A stretch of DNA of 64,000 nucleotides from Streptomyces sp. NBC_00271 (GTDB lineage Bacteria > Actinomycetota > Actinomycetes > Streptomycetales > Streptomycetaceae). Of this stretch, positions 44,671 through 53,857 are shown piece by piece. The notes below the pieces were generated by a model that saw only the letters and a list, made by a program, of their open reading frames with translations, did no database searches and was not told the origin of the DNA. The translations under genes and the position numbers were made by a program. The DNA is taken from the NCBI RefSeq assembly GCF_036178845.1, contig NZ_CP108070.1, forward strand, positions 2,542,001-2,606,000. The letters are read 5' to 3'. Within the stretch, counting starts at the first letter, position 1. Every line of letters begins with the position of its first letter.

Positions 44671-45787
44671 TCACGCCGACGGCGTGCTCGATCTGCGCGT
44701 CGGTGAGGTCCGCGCGGGCGGTCAGCCGCAGCCGTGAGATGCCGTCCGGCACGGACGGGGGGCGGAAGCAGCCGACGGCGAGTCCCGCTTCCCGGCAGTC
44801 GGCGGCCCACCGCACGGCCTGTTCGGGGGACGGCGCGCGCACGGAGACCACGGCGGCGTCCGGTCGTACGGCTTCCAGGCCCTCGGCGGTCAGCCGGGTG
44901 TGCAGCGCCGTCGCCACCTCACGGGCCCGGGCGGCGCGCTCCGGCTCACGGCGCAGCAGCCTGAGCGCCGCGAGGGCCGCGCCCGCCGCCGCGGGCGCGA
45001 GACCGGTGTCGAAGATGAAGGTGCGCGCCGCGTTGACCAGGTGGTCGATGACCGGGGCGGGGCCGAGGACGGCTCCGCCCTGGCTGCCGAACGACTTGGA
45101 GAGGGTGGCGGTCACGACCACGTCCGGGGCGCCCGCGAGCCCCGCGGCCTGCGGGGCGCCCCGGCCGCCGTCGCCCAGGACGCCCAGCCCGTGCGCGTCG
45201 TCGACGAGCAGCGCCGCGCCGTGCTCGCGGCAGGCAGTGGCGAGTTCGGCCAGCGGGGCCATGTCGCCGTCCACCGAGAAGACCGTGTCGGACACGGCGA
45301 CGGCGGGACCCTCGTGCGTGCCCAGCGCCTTGCGCACGGCGTCGGGGTCGGCGTGCGCGACGACCTGGGTCGCGCCCCGGGCGAGCCGGCAGCCGTCGAT
45401 GAGGGAGGCGTGGTTGCCCGCGTCCGAGACGACCAGCGAGCCGTGCGGCGCGAGCGTGGTCACGGCGGCGAGATTGGCCGCGTAGCCGGAGGAGAAGACG
45501 AGCGCGGACTCGAAGCCGCAGAAGTCCGCGAGCTCGCGCTCGAGTTCGCCATGAAGTTCGGTCGTGCCGGAGACGAGCCGCGAGCCGGTCGCACCGGCGC
45601 CCCAGCGGCGCGCGGCCTGGGCGGCGGCCGCCGTGATCTCGGGGTGGTGGGCCAGCCCGAGGTAGTCGTTGCTCGCCAGATCGAGAAGGGGTGAGTCGGC
45701 GGCGCGGGGGCGCAGGGTGCGGACGAGTCCGGCCTGTCGGCGCTGGTGCGCCTGCTCGTCGATCCACGCGAACGGCGATCCGGCCAT
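44627..45787 (-). CDS. bioF: 8-amino-7-oxononanoate synthase
   Basis: A 386-residue PLP enzyme of the alpha-oxoamine synthase family that joins pimeloyl thioester and L-alanine in biotin synthesis. Motifs are SNDYLGLAHHP, GSRLVSGTTELHGELE, VDDAHGLGVLG and the PLP lysine in TLSKSFGSQGG. The ATG at 45787 starts the conserved part; a GTG/ATG at 45829 would add 14 residues. It is divergent from bioBAD with a 186-bp gap that must contain both promoters. I could not identify a clear biotin operator there. Confidence 0.94.
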   Translation of the reverse strand: MAGSPFAWIDEQAHQRRQAGLVRTLRPRAADSPLLDLASNDYLGLAHHPEITAAAAQAARRWGAGATGSRLVSGTTELHGELERELADFCGFESALVFSSGYAANLAAVTTLAPHGSLVVSDAGNHASLIDGCRLARGATQVVAHADPDAVRKALGTHEGPAVAVSDTVFSVDGDMAPLAELATACREHGAALLVDDAHGLGVLGDGGRGAPQAAGLAGAPDVVVTATLSKSFGSQGGAVLGPAPVIDHLVNAARTFIFDTGLAPAAAGAALAALRLLRREPERAARAREVATALHTRLTAEGLEAVRPDAAVVSVRAPSPEQAVRWAADCREAGLAVGCFRPPSVPDGISRLRLTARADLTDAQIEHAVGVISSARRQSPPNWRE

Positions 45788-45973
45788 GCTGGTGCCTCCG
45801 GGCCCTGGGAGCGGTCGTGAGGGGGTCATGAAGGTGGTCGTTTTGTAGGCAGTGCACAGACCCTAGCGGGGCGACGCGGCGCCCATGATGTGGCAATACC
45901 CACACGTCGAACCGTCTCTGTTGTGCAAACTCTCCTTGGCCGCAGCGGCTCACATACGTCAGGATCGGATCTC

Positions 45974-47203
45974 ATGGACCTGCTGAACACGCTGGTGGAC
46001 AAGGGGCTTCGGCGCGAGCTGCCGACCCGTGACGAGGCGCTGGCCGTGCTGGCCACGTCCGACGACGACGTGCTCGACGTGGTGGCCGCGGCCGGAAAAG
46101 TCCGCCGGCACTGGTTCGGCCGTCGAGTGAAACTCAACTATCTGGTCAATCTGAAGTCCGGTCTGTGCCCGGAGGACTGCTCGTACTGCTCGCAGCGCCT
46201 CGGCTCCAAGGCCGACATCCTGAAGTACACCTGGCTCAAGCCGGACCAGGCCTCGCAGGCCGCGGCCGCCGGGCTCGCCGGGGGCGCCAAGCGGGTCTGC
46301 CTGGTGGCCAGCGGCCGCGGTCCGACGGACCGTGACGTGGACCGGGTCTCCGACACCATCAAGGCGATCAAGGACCAGAACGAGAACGTCGAGGTGTGCG
46401 CCTGCCTGGGCCTGCTCTCCGACGGCCAGGCCGAGCGGTTGCGCGAGGCGGGAGCGGACGCCTACAACCACAACCTGAACACCTCCGAGGGGACGTACGG
46501 GGACATCACGACCACGCACACGTACGCCGACCGGGTGGACACGGTCCAGAAGGCGCACGCGGCCGGTCTGTCCGCCTGCTCGGGTCTGATCGCGGGCATG
46601 GGCGAGTCGGACGAGGACCTCGTCGACGTCGTCTACTCGCTGCGCGAGCTCGACCCGGACTCCGTTCCGGTGAACTTCCTGATCCCCTTCGAGGGCACCC
46701 CGCTCGCCAAGGAGTGGAACCTCACCCCGCAGCGGTGCCTGCGCATCCTGGCCATGGTCCGTTTCGTCTGCCCGGACGTGGAGGTCCGCATCGCGGGCGG
46801 CCGCGAGGTCCACCTCCGCACCATGCAGCCGCTCGCCCTGAACCTGGCCAACTCGATCTTCCTCGGCGACTACCTCACCAGCGAGGGCCAGGCGGGCAAG
46901 GCCGACCTGGACATGATCGCGGACGCCGGGTTCGAGGTGGAGGGCGCGGGCGAGGTGACCCTGCCGGAGCACCGCGTGACGGCGGGCGCGGGCTGCGGTG
47001 CGCACGCCGAGGCCGGGTGCGGCTCGCACGCGGACGCCGGGTGCGGCTCGCACGAGGGCGGTGGGTGCGGCTCGCACGAAGGCGGCGGCGTCTGCGGTTC
47101 CGTGAAGGTGCAGGCCGAGCAGGAGCAGCCCGCCGAAGCGCGTACGGATCTCGTCGCCGTACGCCGCCGGGGTGCCGGAACGGACCTCGCCCCCAATGCC
47201 TGA
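45974..47203 (+). CDS. bioB: Biotin synthase with a Cys/His-rich repeat tail
   Basis: A 409-residue radical SAM enzyme that inserts sulfur into dethiobiotin. The radical SAM cysteines are Cys65, Cys69 and Cys72 (CPEDCSYC); [10 protein letters not shown] and the Arg of [13 protein letters not shown], which helps hold the second cluster, are present. The core ends near residue 335. It continues with five units of an eight-residue repeat close to GCGSHExG (46988-47107), then a charged tail. The extra Cys and His residues could bind iron or another metal. The ATG at 45974 has only a weak ribosome site (GGATC). The stop overlaps bioA. Confidence 0.95.
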   Translation: MDLLNTLVDKGLRRELPTRDEALAVLATSDDDVLDVVAAAGKVRRHWFGRRVKLNYLVNLKSGLCPEDCSYCSQRLGSKADILKYTWLKPDQASQAAAAGLAGGAKRVCLVASGRGPTDRDVDRVSDTIKAIKDQNENVEVCACLGLLSDGQAERLREAGADAYNHNLNTSEGTYGDITTTHTYADRVDTVQKAHAAGLSACSGLIAGMGESDEDLVDVVYSLRELDPDSVPVNFLIPFEGTPLAKEWNLTPQRCLRILAMVRFVCPDVEVRIAGGREVHLRTMQPLALNLANSIFLGDYLTSEGQAGKADLDMIADAGFEVEGAGEVTLPEHRVTAGAGCGAHAEAGCGSHADAGCGSHEGGGCGSHEGGGVCGSVKVQAEQEQPAEARTDLVAVRRRGAGTDLAPNA

Positions 47204-48494
47204 CCGGTCCGAGCCGTCCACGCTGCCCGTGCGGGAACTGCTGGAGTTGGACCGGCGGCACGTCTGGCACCCGTACGGCCCCATGCCCGGCCGCCAGGAA
47301 CCGCTCGTCGTGGAATCGGCGAGCGGGGTACGCCTGCGGCTGGCGGACGGCTCGGGCGAGCTGGTCGACGGCATGTCGTCCTGGTGGTCGGCCATCCACG
47401 GCTACAACCACCCGGTCCTCAACGACGCGGCGCGCGACCAGCTGGAGCGCATGAGCCATGTCATGTTCGGCGGGCTCACGCACGAGCCCGCCGTGCGGCT
47501 GGCGAAGCGACTTGTCGACATCACGCCCGAGGGCCTGGAACACGTCTTCCTCGCCGACTCCGGATCGGTGTCGGTCGAGGTCGCCGTCAAGATGTGCCTC
47601 CAGCACTGGCGCTCGCTCGGCCGCCCGGGCAAGCAGCGGCTGCTGACCTGGCGCGGCGGCTACCACGGGGACACCTGGCAGCCGATGTCGGTGTGCGACC
47701 CCGAGGGCGGGATGCACGAGCTGTGGCAGGGCGTGCTCCAGCGCCAGGTGTTCGCCGACGCCCCGCCGGTCGCGTACGAGGAGTCGTACGCCGACCAGCT
47801 GCGCGAGCTGATCGGGCGGCACGCCGACGAGCTCGCCGCGGTGATCGTGGAGCCGGTGGTACAGGGCGCGGGCGGGATGCGGTTCCACTCCCCCGCGTAT
47901 CTGCGGGTGCTGCGGGAGGCGTGCGACGCGCACGACGTGCTTCTCGTCCTCGACGAGATCGCGACCGGCTTCGGCCGAACGGGTGCTCTCTTCGCGGCGG
48001 AGCACGCCGGTATCACGCCGGACGTGATGTGCGTCGGCAAGGCGCTGACCGGCGGCTACATGACGATGGCGGCGACGCTCTGCACGGCACGGGTGGCCGA
48101 GGGCATCTCACGCGGTGAGGTCCCGGTGCTGGCTCACGGCCCGACCTTCATGGGCAATCCGCTGGCCGCCGCGGTGGCCTGCGCCTCGATCGACCTGCTG
48201 CTCGGACAGGACTGGCAGACCGAGGTCAAGCGGATCGAGGCGGGTCTGCGGGACGGTCTCGCGGAGGCGTCCTCGCTGCCGGGTGTCCGGGACGTACGGG
48301 TCCTGGGCGCGATCGGCGTCGTCCAGCTCGACCACGAGGTCGACATGTTGGCGGCCACGGCGGCGGCCGTGCGCGAGCGCGTGTGGCTGCGCCCGTTCCG
48401 CGACCTCGTCTACACGATGCCGCCGTACGTCACGGGTGACGCGGACGTGGCACGGATCGCGCGCGCGGTGTGCGCGGCGGCACGGGAGGGATGA
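47196..48494 (+). CDS. bioA: Adenosylmethionine-8-amino-7-oxononanoate aminotransferase
   Basis: A 432-residue class III PLP aminotransferase that makes 7,8-diaminopelargonate using S-adenosylmethionine as amino donor. It has [26 protein letters not shown], the cofactor Asp in [13 protein letters not shown] and the PLP lysine in [11 protein letters not shown]. The ATG at 47196 overlaps the bioB stop; an in-frame ATG at 47172 is also possible. The gene order bioB-bioA-bioD is tight. Confidence 0.95.
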   Translation: MPDRSEPSTLPVRELLELDRRHVWHPYGPMPGRQEPLVVESASGVRLRLADGSGELVDGMSSWWSAIHGYNHPVLNDAARDQLERMSHVMFGGLTHEPAVRLAKRLVDITPEGLEHVFLADSGSVSVEVAVKMCLQHWRSLGRPGKQRLLTWRGGYHGDTWQPMSVCDPEGGMHELWQGVLQRQVFADAPPVAYEESYADQLRELIGRHADELAAVIVEPVVQGAGGMRFHSPAYLRVLREACDAHDVLLVLDEIATGFGRTGALFAAEHAGITPDVMCVGKALTGGYMTMAATLCTARVAEGISRGEVPVLAHGPTFMGNPLAAAVACASIDLLLGQDWQTEVKRIEAGLRDGLAEASSLPGVRDVRVLGAIGVVQLDHEVDMLAATAAAVRERVWLRPFRDLVYTMPPYVTGDADVARIARAVCAAAREG

Positions 48495-48495
48495 C

Positions 48496-49212
48496 ATGGC
48501 GGTTCTGGTGATCACGGGGACGGGCACGGAGGTCGGCAAGACGGTCACGACGGCCGCCGTCGCCGCCACGGCCCTCGCGGCCGGACGCTCCGTGGCCGTA
48601 CTCAAGCCGGCGCAGACGGGTGTACGCCCGGACGAGCGTGGGGACGCCGACGAGGTGGCCCGGCTCGCGGGCGCCGTGACCACGCTCGAACTCGCCCGCT
48701 ATCCGGAGCCGTTGGCTCCCGCGACGGCCGCGCGGCGGGCCTCCCTGCCCCCGGTGCGCCCGGTCGCGGTGGCGAAGGCGGCGGCCGAACTGGCCACCGA
48801 GCACGACCTCGTGCTGGTCGAGGGAGCGGGCGGTCTCCTCGTCCGCTTCGACGACGAGGGCGGCACGCTGGCGGACGCGGCGAGCCTGCTGGACGCGCCG
48901 GTGCTGGTGGTGGCATCAGCGGGCCTCGGCACCCTGAACACCACCGAGCTGACGGCTCGTGAACTGCGGCGCCGTGGGCTGGACCTGGCGGGAATCGTCA
49001 TCGGCAGCTGGCCCGACTCCCCGGACCTGGCGTCGCGCTGCAACCTCGCGGACCTGCCCCTTGTGGCCGAAGCCCCGCTCCTGGGAGCGCTGCCCGCGGG
49101 GGCGGGGGCTTACCCGGTCGCCGACTTTTGTGCGGAGGCGCCTGGGTGGCTGGCCTCTCGGCTGGGCGGCACCTGGGACGCAAACGCCTTCATTTCGGCG
49201 CAGGGGGTCTGA
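48496..49212 (+). CDS. bioD: Dethiobiotin synthetase
   Basis: A 238-residue ATP-dependent carboxylase that closes the ureido ring of dethiobiotin. The P-loop is GTGTEVGKTV, KPAQTG is the substrate segment, and VEGAGGLLV is the second conserved block. The start lies one base after the bioA stop. It ends the bioBAD operon, and an inverted copy of the dispersed repeat begins at its stop codon. Confidence 0.94.
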   Translation: MAVLVITGTGTEVGKTVTTAAVAATALAAGRSVAVLKPAQTGVRPDERGDADEVARLAGAVTTLELARYPEPLAPATAARRASLPPVRPVAVAKAAAELATEHDLVLVEGAGGLLVRFDDEGGTLADAASLLDAPVLVVASAGLGTLNTTELTARELRRRGLDLAGIVIGSWPDSPDLASRCNLADLPLVAEAPLLGALPAGAGAYPVADFCAEAPGWLASRLGGTWDANAFISAQGV

Positions 49213-49267
49213 GCGCCCCGTCAGGGGCGCGGGGAACTGCGCGCCCAGCCCCCACCGGCGCGCAGCC
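49212..49267 (-). repeat. Dispersed Streptomyces intergenic repeat, copy 2
   Basis: The inverted counterpart of the repeat at 2598-2653; the common block includes GCGCAGTTCCCCGCGCCCCT and the GACGGGGCGCT end. It starts with the last base of the bioD stop and forms a GCGCCCC/GGGGCGC hairpin, so it probably works as the terminator for bioBAD and, from the other side, for the LuxR gene. Confidence 0.7.
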
Positions 49268-49281
49268 GAAGAACAGCCCCC

Positions 49282-51450
49282 TCACCGCTCCCCCAACAAC
49301 CGCACCAACTCGATCCGCGACCGAATCCCCAACCGCGCGAACACCCCCCGCAGATGATGATCAATGGTCCGCGGACTGAGCAACAACCGCGACGCGATCT
49401 CCCGGTTGGTCGCCCCGTCGGCCGCCATGCGCGCGACCATCAACTGCTGCGCGGTGAGGCGGGCGACGAGATCGTCCGCGCCCCGCACCGGCGAGACGGG
49501 CTCCCCCAGGACACGGAGTTCGGTCCGCGCCGCCGCCGCGCACTGCGGCGAACCGAAGTGCTCGAACGCCTCGAGGGCGCTGTGCAGCCGGTCACGGGCC
49601 TCCGTCCGGTGCCGCAGCCGCCGTAGCGCACCGCCGAACAGCAGCTCCGTACGGGCGCGTTCGAAGTCACGGGTGCCCAAGGCGTGCAGGTCGAGGGCGG
49701 TGCGGTAGTGCTCGACGGCCTCCGCGCCGGAGGCGAGCAGGGCCCGGCAGCGGGCGCTGAGCGCCAGGTCGTCGGGGCTGCGCACGGTACGCGCCCAGTG
49801 GTCGTAGTCGGCGTGGGCGGCCCGGGCGACCCGTGTGTCGCCGGTGCGGACGGCGGCCTCGACGTAGTGCGGTGTGGCGATGTGACGGATGGCGCGGTGC
49901 CCGTGCCCGGGGCCGAATCCGGCGAGGGCGCGCAGCCGAGCCGCCGAGGCGGCGAAGCGGCCGGTGCTCAGGTCGAGGAAGGCGAGCGCGAACCGGGCCA
50001 GCGCAGCGGGCAGGCCGAGCCCGCGGGCGAGGGCGTAGGAGCGGGCGGCTTCGGCGCGCTCCCGGCAGACGTCCTCGTCGCCGGTGACCGCGGCGAACAT
50101 CGCGAGGGCCGCCTGCAGGTGGCAGGCCCCGTTGTCCTGGCCGGTGGTGTACGCCTGGCGGAGGGCCTCCAGGGTGGCGGCCTCGGCGGCCCTTGGCCGA
50201 CCGGTCCAGAAGTCGGCGTACGCCCGGAACTCCATGGCCTGGGGAACGGTGACCCCGTCTCCCCCGGCGCGGGCGGAGGCGGCGGCCCGGACGGTGGCGG
50301 TGGTGGCCGCGGTGTGGTCGCCGAGCAGGAGTGCGGCGATCCCGGAGTGGATCAGCAGGGTGGGATCGCCCCCGGGGCCGCAGCGCCCGGCCGCCGCCTT
50401 CAGCAGGTCCCGCGCGTCGTCGTACCGGCCCTCGAACGCCGCGGCCAGCCCGCCCAGCGTGCCGGGCGGCACGATCCCGAGCCGGTCGGCGACGGCCGCC
50501 GCCTCCCGGCACCGGCGCAGGTCGCCGGTGTAGATCGCGGCTTCGGTGGCGCGGGCGAGGAGGTGGACGGCGGCGTGCTGGGGGTGGTCCGTACGGGCCG
50601 GCTCCGGGCCGTCGTCGGCGTAGCGCACCGCGGCCGTCAGCAGCGCGTCGAACGCGTCCGTCGCGTTGCCCGCGCGCAGCGCGAGCAGACCACCCAGGGC
50701 GTCGTCGTCGGTGGCGGCGACGAGCCGGCGGGCACGGTCGGCGTCTCCGGACCGCCAGGCGTCGGCGGCGGCGCGGGCGAGCAGCCGGGCCCGCTCGCTC
50801 GGCTCGGGGGACAACGCGGCGGCGCGTTCGACGAGGGCGCAGGCCAGGGCGTGGTCGCCCGCGGTGCGCGCGGTGTGGGCCGCCGCCCGGAGTTCGGCGG
50901 CGAGGCGTCGGCTGGGACCGAGCGCGGCGGCGCCCCGGTGCCAGGACCGTCGGGGTGACTCGCCCTCGCCGCGCAGGACCCGGGCGAGCAGGAGGTGGAC
51001 GGCGCGCCGGTCCGTCACGGAGGCGGTCTCGTAGGCCGCTATCCGGGTCCACGGGTCGCGGAAGACGATCCCGCCCGCCGTGGCGTGGGCGATTCCGGCC
51101 ACCTCGGCGGTGACGAGGGGCCGGGTGTCGAGCCGGGCCGCGGTGACGGCCCGCAGGAAGGCGTGGGTGTCGACCGGGTACTGGTCGGCCGCCGCGAGGA
51201 GCAGGAGGCGCCGGGTGGTGTCGGGCAGGGCGCGGACCTCCTGACGGTACGCGCGCAGGAGTACGGGAGGCTGTGCCGGCAGCGGGTCGAGGCCGGTGAG
51301 TTGACGCTCGGTCAGTGCGGAGGCGAGTTCCGCGGCGGCGCGGCGGTCGCCGTGCGCGGTGCGCAGGATCCGTACCCGTACGCCTTCGGGAAGCGAGGGG
51401 CCGAGCTCGGGTTGTGCGGGGCCGCGTACGGGGTTCACCGAAGTCACCAC
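49282..51450 (-). CDS. LuxR-family regulator lacking the usual ATPase domain
   Basis: A 722-residue protein. The C-terminal LuxR helix-turn-helix (about 655-720, LTAQQLMVARMAADGATNREIASRLLLSPRTIDHHLRGVFARLGI) follows a long TPR-like helical body. The N-terminus shows segments resembling the end of a STAND/LAL nucleotide-binding module (ALTERQLTGLDPLPAQPPVLLRAYR) but no Walker A or B motif, so it is a short form. It is divergent from the secreted lipase gene over 114 bp. LuxR-type activators next to lipase genes are known in Streptomyces (LipR), which suggests the lipase as target. Confidence 0.82.
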   Translation of the reverse strand: MVTSVNPVRGPAQPELGPSLPEGVRVRILRTAHGDRRAAAELASALTERQLTGLDPLPAQPPVLLRAYRQEVRALPDTTRRLLLLAAADQYPVDTHAFLRAVTAARLDTRPLVTAEVAGIAHATAGGIVFRDPWTRIAAYETASVTDRRAVHLLLARVLRGEGESPRRSWHRGAAALGPSRRLAAELRAAAHTARTAGDHALACALVERAAALSPEPSERARLLARAAADAWRSGDADRARRLVAATDDDALGGLLALRAGNATDAFDALLTAAVRYADDGPEPARTDHPQHAAVHLLARATEAAIYTGDLRRCREAAAVADRLGIVPPGTLGGLAAAFEGRYDDARDLLKAAAGRCGPGGDPTLLIHSGIAALLLGDHTAATTATVRAAASARAGGDGVTVPQAMEFRAYADFWTGRPRAAEAATLEALRQAYTTGQDNGACHLQAALAMFAAVTGDEDVCRERAEAARSYALARGLGLPAALARFALAFLDLSTGRFAASAARLRALAGFGPGHGHRAIRHIATPHYVEAAVRTGDTRVARAAHADYDHWARTVRSPDDLALSARCRALLASGAEAVEHYRTALDLHALGTRDFERARTELLFGGALRRLRHRTEARDRLHSALEAFEHFGSPQCAAAARTELRVLGEPVSPVRGADDLVARLTAQQLMVARMAADGATNREIASRLLLSPRTIDHHLRGVFARLGIRSRIELVRLLGER

Positions 51451-51460
51451 CCGAATGACG

Positions 51461-51486
51461 TTACTGGTGAGTTAACTGGCAAGTAA
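51461..51486 (+). promoter_or_regulatory. AT-rich dyad in the LuxR/lipase divergent region
   Basis: The 26-bp sequence has the form TTACT-N4-AGTTAACT-N4-AGTAA, a two-fold symmetric set of three blocks; read otherwise it is a direct repeat of TTACTGGTGAG and TTAACTGGCAAG. It lies 11 bases before the LuxR start and 78 before the lipase start. It is a good candidate for binding by the LuxR protein or for overlapping promoters. Confidence 0.5.
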
Positions 51487-51564
51487 AGACCGGCGATTTC
51501 ACCGATGCGGCGCGCGTAACCCCCGGCTGACACTCCAGGCACCCCACCCTTGTCTGGAGGCACC

Positions 51565-52251
51565 ATGCAACGCCGCTCGCGTCGCATCGCCACGTTCTTC
51601 TCCGCCATGGTCGCGGCGCTCCTCGTGTCGCTCTCCCTGTCCGCCGTGCCCGCCCGGGCCGCGACCCACAACCCCGTCATCTTCGTGCACGGCCTCAGCA
51701 GTTCGGCGAGCAGTTGGGACGACTGGATCGCCGACTTCAAGGCCGACGGCTACAGCGGCTCCGAGCTGTTCGCGTGGTCGTACGACTGGGGCCAGTCGAA
51801 CGTGACCACGGCCCAGCAGCTCTCCACCGAGGTCAAGAACGTCCTCGCGCAGACCGGCGCCTCGAAGGTGGACCTGGTCGTCCACTCCATGGGTGCCCTG
51901 AGCGCCCGCTACTACCTCAAGAACCTCGGCGGGACCTCGTACGTCGACGACTTCGTGTCCACCGCCGGGGTGAACCACGGAACCACGGTCGCGAGCTGGT
52001 GCACGTGGCTCTACACCTCGTGCGCCGAGATGTACACCGGCAGTTCGTTCCTGACCGCGCTGAACTCCGGTGACGAGACGCCGGGCAGTGTCTCGTACGC
52101 CGCCTACTGGTCGAACTGCGACGAGCTGATCAACCCGGACACCAGCGCGATCCTGAGCGGCGCCACCAATGTGGAGGTCGGCTGCATCTCGCACACCGAC
52201 ATGAACAACGACTACGGCGTCTACAAGCAGGTGCGCGACTTCGTCGCCTGA
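51565..52251 (+). CDS. Secreted lipase (class 2, alpha/beta hydrolase)
   Basis: A 228-residue exported lipase. The signal peptide (about 1-35, ending VPARAA) is followed by [19 protein letters not shown], the nucleophile elbow VVHSMGA, and a C-terminal SHTDMN with the catalytic His. Cys pairs ([16 protein letters not shown]) suggest disulfides in the secreted form. It resembles small extracellular triacylglycerol lipases of Streptomyces. The ATG at 51565 follows TGGAGG. Regulation is probably by the divergent LuxR gene. Confidence 0.9.
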   Translation: MQRRSRRIATFFSAMVAALLVSLSLSAVPARAATHNPVIFVHGLSSSASSWDDWIADFKADGYSGSELFAWSYDWGQSNVTTAQQLSTEVKNVLAQTGASKVDLVVHSMGALSARYYLKNLGGTSYVDDFVSTAGVNHGTTVASWCTWLYTSCAEMYTGSSFLTALNSGDETPGSVSYAAYWSNCDELINPDTSAILSGATNVEVGCISHTDMNNDYGVYKQVRDFVA

Positions 52252-52278
52252 CGCGTGGGCCGACCCGCGTATGACGTA

Positions 52279-52322
52279 GGTCGAGCGTCGTCAAGCGTGT
52301 GGTCGAGCGTCGTAGAGCGTGT
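52279..52322 (+). repeat. Tandem 22-bp repeat before the methyltransferase gene
   Basis: Two adjoining copies (52279-52300 and 52301-52322) share GGTCGAGCGTCGT and AGCGTGT and differ at two positions. They lie 57 bases before the methyltransferase ATG, where a promoter would be. A period of 22 bases is about two helical turns. It may be an operator pair or a simple duplication. Confidence 0.5.
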
Positions 52323-52379
52323 GACGGACGTCCTGGAGGGACAATCCCGGTAAGACCCCGTCCTCCCGGGAGGTCCGTC

Positions 52380-53066
52380 ATGCCCTTCAGGCCAGCCGGC
52401 TCCGCCAAGCTGTCGCACGACGCCGTGCACCATCCGCTGTTCGCCCGCTACTACGCCCGTATCAGCGTGACGGCCGAGACCCGGATGGGCCTCGGCGGGG
52501 TACGCGACCGGCTGCTCACCGGACTTTCGGGGCGGGTCATCGAGATCGGCGCGGGCAACGGGCTGAACTTCGCGCACTACCCGAGCGCCGTCTCCGAGGT
52601 GGTGGCGATCGAACCCGAGCGGCTGCTGCGGCAGTTGGCCGTGGAGGCCGCGCTGCGCTCCGAGGTGCCCGTGGACGTGGTGCCGGGCGCGGCGGAGGCG
52701 CTGCCGGTCAAGAGCGAGGCGTTCGACGGGGCGGTGCTCTCGCTGGTGCTGTGCAGCCTGCGCGATGTGCCGCGGGCACTCGGCGAGTTGCGGCGTGTGC
52801 TGCGGCCCGGTGGCACCGTGCGGTTCTTCGAGCACGGCAAGGGCGGCGGGCGCATGATGGCGTCCGCCCAGCGCGGACTGGACCGGACGGTGTGGCCGCG
52901 ACTGAACGGCGGCTGCCATCTGGCCCGCGACCCGATCGCCGCGCTGCGCGAGGCCGGATTCGAACTGGGCCCGTACCGGCGGCTGTTGATCCCCGCGAAG
53001 GGACCGCGGCTGCCCACGTCGTACTGCGTGCTGGGCAGCGCGAGGCGCCCGCCGATCAGGGAGTAG
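52380..53066 (+). CDS. Class I SAM-dependent methyltransferase
   Basis: A 228-residue methyltransferase with motif I VIEIGAGNGLNFAHYP, an acidic motif II VVAIEPE, and FDGAVLSLVLCSLRDV and LRPGGTVRFFEHG in the later motifs. The N-terminus HHPLFARYYARIS is typical of the UbiE/phosphatidylethanolamine-type group. The substrate is unknown. The ATG at 52380 follows GGGAGG. Confidence 0.85.
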   Translation: MPFRPAGSAKLSHDAVHHPLFARYYARISVTAETRMGLGGVRDRLLTGLSGRVIEIGAGNGLNFAHYPSAVSEVVAIEPERLLRQLAVEAALRSEVPVDVVPGAAEALPVKSEAFDGAVLSLVLCSLRDVPRALGELRRVLRPGGTVRFFEHGKGGGRMMASAQRGLDRTVWPRLNGGCHLARDPIAALREAGFELGPYRRLLIPAKGPRLPTSYCVLGSARRPPIRE

Positions 53067-53441
53067 TCACAGACTCCACTGCCGCAGCTCCTGTGCGATC
53101 TCGTGCACGGTCGCGTCGCCGCCCTTCACCAGGCGGGCGAGTTCGCGCACCTGCTCGGGCGAGGTGACGACCTTGAGGCCGCTGGCGACGAGATAGGCGT
53201 ACGCGACGGCCGAGGCGAACATCGCGTTGGACCGTTCGAGCGCCGGGACGTGCAGCAGCAGTTGGAGCAGCGCGGCGGCGCGGGCGTGCGGGCTGTCGTA
53301 GACGGGAATGCCGAATATCTCCGCCTCGTGCCGGCTGACGGCGGCGACGAGGGCTCCCCAGTCGGTGACCTGGGGATCTCCGGGCGTCTTCTGTTCGGCG
53401 ATCATGAGGAGCCAGGCGAGGTCGACTCTGAGACTGCTCAA
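53067..53441 (-). CDS. Doc/Fic-like toxin component with degenerate motif (putative)
   Basis: A 124-residue, mainly helical protein. The order and spacing resemble Doc toxins: DSPHARAAALLQLLLHVPALERSNAMFASAVAYAYLVASG corresponds to the region where Fic/Doc proteins have H-x-F-x-x-G-N-K-R followed by a helix, but the His and Gly-Asn core are not preserved. It starts at TTG 53441, 4 bases after the stop of a ribbon-helix-helix gene, the classic antitoxin-toxin order. It may be an inactive or divergent Fic-fold toxin; catalytic AMP-transfer or kinase activity is not expected from the motif. Confidence 0.6.
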   Translation of the reverse strand: MSSLRVDLAWLLMIAEQKTPGDPQVTDWGALVAAVSRHEAEIFGIPVYDSPHARAAALLQLLLHVPALERSNAMFASAVAYAYLVASGLKVVTSPEQVRELARLVKGGDATVHEIAQELRQWSL

Positions 53442-53445
53442 GGGA

Positions 53446-53709
53446 TCAACGACGACCTTCGCGCGAGCCGTCGCGGAACGTGTCCCGTGCGCCTTCCCGG
53501 TCCGCGCCGAACTCCTCGGCGAAGACGTTCGCGTACTGCTTCATGAAGTCGGAGGCCGCGTCGACGAAGGTGTGACCGACCTCCCCGGTGTCCTGTCTGA
53601 CCAGCTCTTCGATGTAGCGGTTCACGCTCATGCCGCGCTCCAGGGCCCGCTCCCGGGCCGCCCGCGCCGTGCCCTCGTCCACCCGCACGTTCAGCTGAGT
53701 CTTCGCCAT
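53446..53709 (-). CDS. Ribbon-helix-helix antitoxin
   Basis: An 87-residue Arc/MetJ-type protein: the strand and helices are in KTQLNVRVDEGTARAARERALERGMSVNRYIEELV, and an acidic-basic C-terminal tail after residue 45 would bind the toxin. The ATG at 53709 lies close to a repeated GCTAGC operator-like sequence. It precedes the putative toxin gene and is probably the autorepressor of the pair. Confidence 0.78.
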   Translation of the reverse strand: MAKTQLNVRVDEGTARAARERALERGMSVNRYIEELVRQDTGEVGHTFVDAASDFMKQYANVFAEEFGADREGARDTFRDGSREGRR

Positions 53710-53717
53710 ACCTCGAA

Positions 53718-53739
53718 GCTAGCGCCGAAGTGCTAGCAC
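53718..53739 (-). promoter_or_regulatory. Repeated GCTAGC operator before the antitoxin gene
   Basis: On the minus strand the order is GTGCTAGCACTTCG then GCGCTAGCTTCG, two near-identical units with a 10-bp palindrome (GTGCTAGCAC) in the first. The nearer unit ends 8 bases before the antitoxin ATG. Ribbon-helix-helix proteins bind such tandem short palindromes to repress their own operon. Confidence 0.55.
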
Positions 53740-53857
53740 CCGCAAGGGGGGCGACTCGCCGGAGCCGGTACCTCGGGGGGATACCGGCTGTGGGCGGGGT
53801 CACACTACGCTCGGCCGGGACCGGGGAGTCAGGACGTCCATCACGGAGGAGGCGGCC

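Noticed and set aside
44627..49212. A specialised metabolite cluster suggested by tandem PLP enzymes and a radical SAM gene
   Set aside because: All four genes match the standard biotin pathway.
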